Assembly: GCF_003001675.1 (NCBI RefSeq)
Contig: NZ_PVYW01000013.1
Coordinates: forward strand, 1-64,000
Direction: 5' to 3'
DNA from: Cohnella sp. SGD-V74
GTDB lineage: Bacteria; Bacillota; Bacilli; Paenibacillales; Paenibacillaceae
DNA length: 64,000 nt
A program made the translations under genes and the position numbers. The notes beneath the pieces were generated by a model, which did not search any database, was not told where the DNA came from, and saw only the letters and a list, made by a program, of their open reading frames with translations. Numbering within the stretch: position 1 is the first letter of the stretch; every line of letters begins with the position of its first letter. Shown piece by piece: positions 61,132-64,000 of the stretch.

Positions 61132-61554
61132 TCAGAGTCTGCGGCTTTTCGGACGCAGTGCCCAAGAGGCGATAACCAGCGCGGCATAGAACAGCGGAAG
61201 AATAACATGGAAGCCGTAATCGCCGTAATCGTTAGCGAAAGCGTGAGATAAGGCCGCACCTGTCATTAGAAAAAAGAGACCGCTATAAGCCCACTCCTTA
61301 AGCCGAGGGAACCCCGGCATGACGATCGCAAGAACTCCAAGCAACTTCCAAGTGCCTAGAATGGTCGTGACATACAGCGGGAACCCAATATCGGTCACCA
61401 GATCGACATTCCCCCCATATCGCATCAGTTGTCCGATCCCGCTTAAGGCAATCGAGAATGCGAGCAGGATGGTGACGGTCCAATAAGCGGCTAATCTTCC
61501 CATTGGACGGGATGCTGCTTTTGCAATTTGCTCCTTACCGACGATCGTATTCAT
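61132..61554 (-). CDS. DoxX-family membrane protein
   Basis: 140 residues with four membrane helices (TVTILLAFSIALSGIGQLMR, TILGTWKLLGVLAIVMPG, AYSGLFFLMTGAALSHAF, VILPLFYAALVIASWAL). It has the DoxX/DUF4870-like features KLLGVLAIVMPGFPRLKEWA. Divergent to a WYL regulator, its probable controller. ATG 61554 has GAGGA at suitable spacing. Confidence 0.88.
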   Translation of the reverse strand: MNTIVGKEQIAKAASRPMGRLAAYWTVTILLAFSIALSGIGQLMRYGGNVDLVTDIGFPLYVTTILGTWKLLGVLAIVMPGFPRLKEWAYSGLFFLMTGAALSHAFANDYGDYGFHVILPLFYAALVIASWALRPKSRRL

Positions 61555-61659
61555 TTTCATTCCTCCTCTTAGAAATGGATCAAGCCGTTTGTTTTTTCAC
61601 TTGATGGGTTTATAATAACCATTAATCATGTCAAAATATGATACTGTTTAGAGGGACCT

Positions 61660-62628
61660 ATGAAGAAAGTAGAACGGATTAACGTCATCATGCGGTATAT
61701 CAACAATCGTGCCCATTTTACCATCTCCGAGATCATGCGGGAGTTCAACATCTCTCGTTCGACAGCCATTAGAGATATCAGGGAAATCGAAGCGATGGGG
61801 ATGCCTCTAGTCGCCGAAGTCGGGAGGGACGGGGGTTATTTTGTGATGAACAACTCCGTTCTGCCCACTGTCCGCTTTACCGATAATGAGATTAAAGCTC
61901 TTTTTATCGCCTTCATGGCCACACGAAATCTGCAACTCCCTTATCTCAAGAGTCGCCATTCTCTAGCGGAAAAAATACTCGGCCTCATCTCGGAAAACCA
62001 GCAAGACGACCTTGTTCTGTTAAATCAAATCCTGTTGTTCGAAGGAACGAACCCCCACAATCCCGACCTGCTCGATCTGTCGGATCTGCCCCATCCGATG
62101 TTAGAGCAGTTGATCCAAACTCTTCTTAAGGACAGCTGCTTGGTCGTTTCCGTCGAAGAGGCGCGGGAAGTAAAGATTTACCCCATCTACTTAATGCGCT
62201 TATATCGTGAAAAAAGTTCATGGCAAATCGAAGGCTTTGACCTCGAGGAGGAGAAAAGGCGGATTATTCCGGTCGACAATCTCACCGATGTGAAGCCGTA
62301 CTCCGGGAAGAAAAGAAGCAGCAAGAAGAAGATCATAGAACAACTAAGCATGCAGGAAGAAGCCGTCAACCTTGTCCTTGAGCTTGGTCCAAAGGCGATT
62401 GCCCAGTTCAAAAAATACCATCCACTAAGAATTACGATTTCATATACGAATCCTTATCAAACTACGGCTCTTATCAAGACTTCCATCAATGTACATCAGC
62501 CGGATGAGTTGGCCGACATCACCAGTTGGCTGCTTTTCTTGGGAAGGGATATCAAGGTCAGGGAAGTGCCGAAAGAGGTTGCGGATGGACTGCAGGAGAG
62601 GGTGGATGTTTTACGGACCAAGCCCTAA
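61660..62628 (+). CDS. YafY-type HTH/WYL transcriptional regulator
   Basis: 322 residues: an N-terminal winged helix (FTISEIMREFNISRSTAIRD and IREIEAMGMPLVAEVGRDGG) and a C-terminal WYL-type sensor (VYPIYLMRLYREKSSWQIEG in variant form). AGAGGG precedes the ATG. Divergent to the DoxX/GyrI-like operon, with about 105 bp between starts; ATCAT-N8-ATGAT in this gap is a possible operator half-site pair. Confidence 0.88.
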   Translation: MKKVERINVIMRYINNRAHFTISEIMREFNISRSTAIRDIREIEAMGMPLVAEVGRDGGYFVMNNSVLPTVRFTDNEIKALFIAFMATRNLQLPYLKSRHSLAEKILGLISENQQDDLVLLNQILLFEGTNPHNPDLLDLSDLPHPMLEQLIQTLLKDSCLVVSVEEAREVKIYPIYLMRLYREKSSWQIEGFDLEEEKRRIIPVDNLTDVKPYSGKKRSSKKKIIEQLSMQEEAVNLVLELGPKAIAQFKKYHPLRITISYTNPYQTTALIKTSINVHQPDELADITSWLLFLGRDIKVREVPKEVADGLQERVDVLRTKP

Positions 62629-62640
62629 TCTTATCCCCCC

Positions 62641-63600
62641 TCAAACCTGCCTCCCCGCAATCCGAACATCCGTAGACAGCCCCAGCTCCCGGTAAGCCAG
62701 CAGAACGGCCCCCACGACGGGAGGGAATTGCGGCTCGACGATTCGGTAGCGTCTGACAGGGCTCGCTTCCAGCAATGCTCTCAGCCTCCCAACCATATAT
62801 GGGCTGCGCGCCACGCTGCCGATCAGCGCCGCCTCAACCTCGCCTCCCGCGAAGCTGGAGCCGACCAGCTCCACACCCAAGCGAAGCTGCTCCGCCGCCC
62901 GGTCGCATACGCGCCTTGCAACGCCGCTTCCCTGCTCCGCAGCAAGCGTGACCCGCGGAGCGAACAGCCCGAAGAGCTGATCCCGCTTCATCTTATCGGG
63001 ATGAAAGCCCTGGCGCGCCTGTTCCTGCAACTGCTCGAATTCATCCGCCTGCCAGTATCGCAGCATCTCGGACACCAGCCCCTCGTCCGAACCGTCGCCC
63101 CTACCGGCCAGCACCTCGTATACGGCATCGTAAGCGAGATGACGAGCGGCGCTGTAGGCATAATGATGGTAGTCCAGATTGCGCACCCTTCTGCCGCTCT
63201 CGTTAATCCCCATGATCATCGTACCCGTTCCCGCGATGACGATAATGCCCGGCTGGCTCCGCAGCGCGCCTGCATGTGCGATGTCCGAGTCGTTCAAGTG
63301 CAGCTTAGGACAGCGAAGATCCGGCAAGTCCGTGAACGACGCAATCCACGCATCGTCTTCCGCCGATTCGTAGCCCGCGATCCCCGCGACCAGCCCGACC
63401 GCGTCCGCCGTGGTTCGACCGGCCTTCGCCAGCGCCTCCCCGATGGCCGCACGCACATTCTCGGACGCCTTCTCGTCCTTGTATCTGGAAGCGCAGCCCC
63501 CCTCGACATAGGCAAGCTCGCTTCCCTTCAGATCGCAGACCATAACCCTTGTATTCGTTCCGCCTCCATCAATCCCGATAACGATTGTGTCCCGCTCCAT
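62641..63600 (-). CDS. BadF/BadG-type ATPase, N-acetylglucosamine kinase-like
   Basis: 319 residues of the ASKHA superfamily: phosphate-1 motif GIDGGGTNTRVMVCD at the start, VGLVAGIAGYESAEDDAWI, the second phosphate motif IIVIAGTGTMIMGINESG, and a C-terminal adenosine motif near VEAALIGSVARSPYMVGRL. Enzymes of this kind phosphorylate GlcNAc or related sugars in the cytoplasm. ATG 63600 has AGGAGGGG upstream. It follows the ABC ATPase gene on the same strand. Confidence 0.88.
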   Translation of the reverse strand: MERDTIVIGIDGGGTNTRVMVCDLKGSELAYVEGGCASRYKDEKASENVRAAIGEALAKAGRTTADAVGLVAGIAGYESAEDDAWIASFTDLPDLRCPKLHLNDSDIAHAGALRSQPGIIVIAGTGTMIMGINESGRRVRNLDYHHYAYSAARHLAYDAVYEVLAGRGDGSDEGLVSEMLRYWQADEFEQLQEQARQGFHPDKMKRDQLFGLFAPRVTLAAEQGSGVARRVCDRAAEQLRLGVELVGSSFAGGEVEAALIGSVARSPYMVGRLRALLEASPVRRYRIVEPQFPPVVGAVLLAYRELGLSTDVRIAGRQV

Positions 63601-63650
63601 CGCCATGCCCCTCCTTGTCCTTTCTAACGAACTCTCCATCCGCGCCCCGC

Positions 63651-64000
63651 TCAAGACCTGCTGTAGATCGCCCCGATAATCCGTTCCAAGTCCGCCGCGT
63701 CCTCCGGCCCTTCGCTGTACATCCTCTTAAACTCCGCCAGCGGCCCGTCGTGAATCATCGTGCCCCGATCGATCAGCATCAGCCGCTCGCACACCTCGTC
63801 AATATCGTCCATATCATGCGTCGTCAGAATAACCGTCGTCCGCTTCTCCTCGTTCAGCTCCCGTAGGAATCGCCTAATTTTCGCTTTAGCGACGACATCC
63901 AGTCCGATCGTAGGCTCATCCAGATACAGCACCGCCGGATCGTGCAGCAGCGCGGCCGCGAGATTGGCGCGCATTTTCTGCCCCAGACTCAATTGCCTCA
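63651..64000 (-). CDS. ABC transporter ATP-binding protein, partial (cut by the window end)
   Basis: The C-terminal ~116 residues: signature LSLGQKMRANLAAALLHDP, Walker B VLYLDEPTIGLD, H-loop ILTTHDMDDIDEVCERLM and the end RIIGAIYSRS. The gene continues beyond base 64000, so Walker A is not seen. The ABC-2 type signature (SLGQKMR) fits YhcH/NatA-like exporters. Confidence 0.88.
   Translation of the reverse strand, partial: RQLSLGQKMRANLAAALLHDPAVLYLDEPTIGLDVVAKAKIRRFLRELNEEKRTTVILTTHDMDDIDEVCERLMLIDRGTMIHDGPLAEFKRMYSEGPEDAADLERIIGAIYSRS

Overview
The window looks like chromosomal DNA of a spore-forming, Gram-positive member of the Paenibacillaceae (Paenibacillus/Cohnella type). The signs are two large SLH-domain surface proteins, a YesM/YesN regulator pair with LplA/LplB/YtcP-type sugar import genes, a SpoIIM-family protein, SigZ, many WYL, AraC and OmpR regulators, and strong AGGAGG ribosome sites with frequent GTG/TTG starts. 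Most of the DNA is moderately GC-rich. Several short islands (about 16.3-17.2, 32.1-32.7, 33.7-36.7 and 58.1-59.9 kb) are visibly AT-rich.

Layout: 0-0.6 kb holds the fused remnants of a TetR gene and a MATE exporter. 0.7-8.3 kb carries a small membrane protein and a sugar-uptake operon with its two-component regulator. 8.5-9.2 kb is decayed DNA (MerR and nitroreductase remnants). 9.2-15.9 kb is a membrane-linked gene set (RDD, SpoIIM-like, DUF58, MoxR, DUF4350, a frameshifted DUF4129, a membrane protein). 16.2-17.4 kb is an Abi-type defence gene with its own promoter and a small hairpin RNA. 17.4-31 kb holds an SLH/RCC1 protein, aldo/keto reductase, sigZ, a hydrolase/CGNR pair, a DUF2207 protein, an ABC-F protein, an initiator tRNA and a penicillin-binding protein. 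31-38 kb mixes broken genes (SLH, SMI1, RibD-type reductase) with a P-loop kinase, AlkD-like, ABC-F and DEAD-box genes. 38.4-45.2 kb has a two-component/ABC-export operon and a hydrolase with a divergent WYL regulator. 45.4-49.7 kb has an SLH/GLUG protein, an SDR remnant, rlmH and ywbE. 49.9-57.7 kb holds a three-domain patatin protein, a two-component cluster, an SDR, an AraC regulator and a quinone-reductase-like gene. 58-60 kb is an XRE / ImmA-IrrE / PIN cassette. 60-64 kb has a DoxX/GyrI-like operon with a WYL regulator, a BadF-type sugar kinase and the end of an ABC ATPase gene.

The most interesting pattern is a repeated sequence identical or close to the last codons of rlmH plus the bases just past its stop. 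A 17-base core is identical at 48962-48978 (rlmH itself), 45299-45315 and 32004-32020. Degenerate or half copies lie at 58021-58048, 32882-32896, 17334-17347 and 16185-16205, and all point the same way. The 3' end of rlmH (orfX) is the known integration site of staphylococcal SCC elements, so these copies look like attachment-site scars of SCC-like cassettes in a non-staphylococcal genome. Three AT-rich modules (Abi plus small RNA, P-loop kinase, XRE/ImmA/PIN) lie beside such copies. No Ccr-type recombinase is present in the window, so the model is an inference.

A second theme is gene decay by deletion. Two formerly divergent regulator/target pairs have each lost their shared 5' halves, and several other genes carry internal deletions, frameshifts or a nonsense codon.
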